Position numbers and translations under genes: made by a program. DNA of 8,679 nucleotides, from positions 1-8,679 of the forward strand of contig JADFKG010000087.1 of the NCBI GenBank assembly GCA_022565075.1. Direction: 5' to 3'. The DNA is from Chloroflexota bacterium (GTDB taxonomy: Bacteria > Chloroflexota > Dehalococcoidia > SM23-28-2 > RBG-16-64-32). Below are positions 7,342 through 8,679 of this stretch, one piece after another (the stretch's first letter is position 1; every line of letters begins with the position of its first letter). The notes below the pieces were generated by a model. It saw nothing but the letters and a program-made list of their open reading frames with translations. It was not told where the DNA came from and did not search any database.

Positions 7342-7527
7342 CTACTCGTCTGACGACAGCTTTCCCGCCTGGGCCCAGTTGTTCTTTTCGATGTCCTCGA
7401 AGACGATGATGGTCGCTTCGGGCGTCGTGTGAGCGATGTTGACCATGGCGTCGGTAATGACGCGCGCCAGCTCCTTCTTCTGTGCTTCTGTCCTGCCTGT
7501 CCACATCTCGACGCGGACGATGGGCAT
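7342..7527 (-). CDS. 4-oxalocrotonate tautomerase-family protein
   Basis: Small enzymes of this superfamily use an N-terminal proline, exposed after removal of Met, as the catalytic base in keto-enol tautomerisation; they work as hexamers of short beta-alpha-beta chains. The predicted protein has 61 residues beginning MPIVRVEMWTGRT. The catalytic Pro (mature Pro1) and Arg11 are present, but Arg39 of classic 4-OT is Ile here, and position 50 is Trp in NNWAQAG. The substrate is therefore probably not 4-oxalocrotonate and cannot be named. The start at 7527 is set by the proline rule and by GGAGG (7534-7538) six bases upstream; an in-frame ATG at 7590 would bury the proline. No aromatic-degradation genes lie nearby, and the gene is divergent from rnhB. 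Confidence 0.9.
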   Translation of the reverse strand: MPIVRVEMWTGRTEAQKKELARVITDAMVNIAHTTPEATIIVFEDIEKNNWAQAGKLSSDE

Positions 7528-7642
7528 GGCGTACCTCCCCTTGTTATACGATGGCGGCGTCTTTCGTGGCGCATCCGACGATCGCCGCATTCACGTTAGG
7601 GCGGTGCAGTCGCGGTGTCAATTGCTCATTTGGATAGACGCG

Positions 7643-7671
7643 TTGACAGTAACAACACTCGCAGCTAGCAT
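7643..7671 (+). promoter_or_regulatory. Sigma-70-type promoter for rnhB
   Basis: A consensus TTGACA (7643-7648), 17 bases, then TAGCAT (7666-7671). The expected start point, near 7678-7682, is at or just before the rnhB ATG at 7682. This fits the lack of any Shine-Dalgarno and predicts a leaderless or nearly leaderless message. Confidence 0.6.
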
Positions 7672-7681
7672 TACGCCAACG

Positions 7682-8365
7682 ATGCCTTCCCGCCGCCCTG
7701 ACTTCGCCTTCGAGCGCCGCCTCTGGCGCCAGGACGTAACCTTCATCGCCGGCGTCGACGAAGTCGGGCGCGGACCGCTGGCGGGCCCGGTTGCCGCCGG
7801 CGCCGTTATCTTCGCGCCCGAGCCCAGATTCCGCTGGCTGAAGGGCGTAAACGACAGCAAGAAACTGACGGCCGAAGCGCGCGAGGAGTTGGCGCCGCTG
7901 ATCTGGGAGCAGGCGTTGGCCGCGTCCGTCAGCTTCGTCTCGGCCGAGACGGTCGATCGCATCGGCATCGCGGAGGCCTCGCGTCAGGCGATGCTTGCTG
8001 CGCTGGGAGATCTCTGCGTGCGGCCGCAGTACCTGCTCCTCGACGCCTTTCCGCTGCGTGCTTGCCGTATCGATCAGACGCCGATCATCGGCGGCGACGC
8101 GATCTCGCGCTCGATCGCCGCAGCGTCGATCATCGCCAAGGTGGCGCGCGATCGCCTGATGGCGGCGCACGATGAGCGCTACCCCGAGTACGGCTTCGCC
8201 TCGCACAAAGGCTACTTCACGATCGAGCACGCCCGCGCGCTGCGCGAGATCGGTCCGTGCGAGCTGCACCGGCGGTCGTTCTCGCCGCTCAAGGAGCTGC
8301 TCCTCGGCCAGCAGCTCGAGCTGCTGCCAGAACCAGGGCCGGCTCTCGTGCCCGCTTCGCTATAA
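7682..8365 (+). CDS. rnhB: Ribonuclease HII
   Basis: RNase HII cuts RNA in RNA-DNA hybrids and removes single ribonucleotides misincorporated into DNA, and so feeds ribonucleotide excision repair. The 227-residue protein has the family's acidic catalytic set: D26 and E27 in GVDEVGRGPLAGP, D121 in LLLDAFP and D157 in IAKVARDRLM. The GRG motif at 29-31 and YPEYGFASHKGY at 167-178, with its junction-sensing tyrosine, are also present, so it should be active. ATG 7682 is chosen because homology begins just after it and a TTGACA promoter ends only 11 bases before it; upstream in-frame ATGs would lie before that promoter. The last ~25 residues (LLPEPGPALVPASL) are a variable tail. The TAA stop lies inside the TATAAT at 8361. 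Confidence 0.97.
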   Translation: MPSRRPDFAFERRLWRQDVTFIAGVDEVGRGPLAGPVAAGAVIFAPEPRFRWLKGVNDSKKLTAEAREELAPLIWEQALAASVSFVSAETVDRIGIAEASRQAMLAALGDLCVRPQYLLLDAFPLRACRIDQTPIIGGDAISRSIAAASIIAKVARDRLMAAHDERYPEYGFASHKGYFTIEHARALREIGPCELHRRSFSPLKELLLGQQLELLPEPGPALVPASL

Positions 8366-8366
8366 T
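8361..8366 (+). promoter_or_regulatory. Consensus -10 box before the phosphotriesterase-family gene
   Basis: A perfect TATAAT overlaps the rnhB TAA stop (8363-8365), 40 bases before the GTG start. No recognisable -35 lies 16-18 bases upstream and no TGn extension is present, so promoter strength is doubtful. An activator-dependent promoter is possible. Confidence 0.4.
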
Positions 8367-8405
8367 TGGCGGCGACCTGCCGACAGCATAACGAAGGAGC
8401 GCCCC

Positions 8406-8679
8406 GTGGCTACGATCGACTCCGTCTCCGGCCCGCTTGATACCGCCGACCTCGGCTTCACCCTGATGCACGAGCACATCATGGTGCAGTCTCCCGGCGT
8501 GAAGGAAAACTTCGCGGTGTTCGACCGCGAGGTGGAGCTGGCGAACGCCGTGCAGAGGCTGAAGGACGTGCAGGGCCGCGGCGTCAAGACGCTTGTCGAC
8601 CTCACTGTCGGGAACTGGCGCGATATCCCCTTCGTGAAGGAGGCCGTGGCGGGCAGCGGCATGCAGGTGATTGTAGCCA
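8406..8679 (+). CDS. Phosphotriesterase-family metal-dependent hydrolase, 3'-truncated by window edge
   Basis: The first 91 residues of an amidohydrolase-superfamily protein that resembles phosphotriesterase/PHP (php) homologues, which include lactonases and esterases with a two-metal TIM barrel. The decisive motif is TLMHEHIMV at 19-27, where H22 and H24 are the first-strand HxH metal ligands; VKTLVDLTVGNWRDI further on matches the strand-2 region of the family. The carboxylated Lys, the later His ligands and the Asp are outside the window, so neither activity nor substrate can be judged. The GTG start has AAGGAG six bases upstream and gives the expected spacing of about 20 residues before HxH. 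It is 40 bases after rnhB and could be partly co-transcribed with it. Confidence 0.88.
   Translation, partial: MATIDSVSGPLDTADLGFTLMHEHIMVQSPGVKENFAVFDREVELANAVQRLKDVQGRGVKTLVDLTVGNWRDIPFVKEAVAGSGMQVIVA

Noticed and set aside
7543..7548. TATAAC on the - strand as the tautomerase -10
   Set aside because: The start point would fall within the Shine-Dalgarno GGAGG, and no -35 is evident.
7436..7681. Upstream ATG starts for rnhB from 7436
   Set aside because: They overlap the divergent tautomerase gene and the rnhB promoter, and the extra sequence has no RNase HII homology.

Overview
This is a high-GC bacterial chromosome segment made mostly of housekeeping genes. The organism cannot be fixed from the window. 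The SdhA/SdhB sequences are of the type I associate with Actinobacteria and Chloroflexota. The order ftsH, rplU-rpmA, rpmE, DUF1385, the absence of a cleavable L27 N-terminal extension and the very GC-rich codon use would suit Chloroflexota or a related high-GC lineage. That placement is an inference.

Left arm, + strand (1-2717): the 3' part of a succinate dehydrogenase operon. It holds a partial sdhA, a small four-helix-bundle (S23/Avd-like) gene wedged between sdhA and sdhB, and a complete sdhB. The wedge is the most unusual structure here. It is bounded by two inverted arrays, each of four heptamers (AGGTGNN, with one AGGTTCG variant) and each with AGGTGCC as its outermost unit. The left array contributes two bases of the sdhA stop codon. 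The right array is translated as part of the SdhB N-terminus. The small gene also uses AGA/AGG/CTA codons that sdhB never uses. It looks like a ~442-bp insertion that became part of the operon.

Middle, - strand (2860-7212): ftsH, then rplU-rpmA-rpmE behind their own promoter and leader hairpin, an intrinsic terminator after rpmE, then DUF1385 (YqhQ-like). sdhB and DUF1385 converge on a palindromic repeat at 2733-2844. rplU appears to start at a rare ATT codon, and its L21 protein carries a ~130-residue charged tail with an internal 16-residue tandem repeat.

Right arm (7342-8679): a small 4-oxalocrotonate-tautomerase-like gene (- strand), divergent from rnhB (+ strand), which has a promoter so close that its mRNA is probably leaderless. 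After rnhB comes the 5' end of a phosphotriesterase-family metal hydrolase gene that runs off the window. No RNA genes, CRISPR array, transposase, reverse transcriptase or replication origin were seen.
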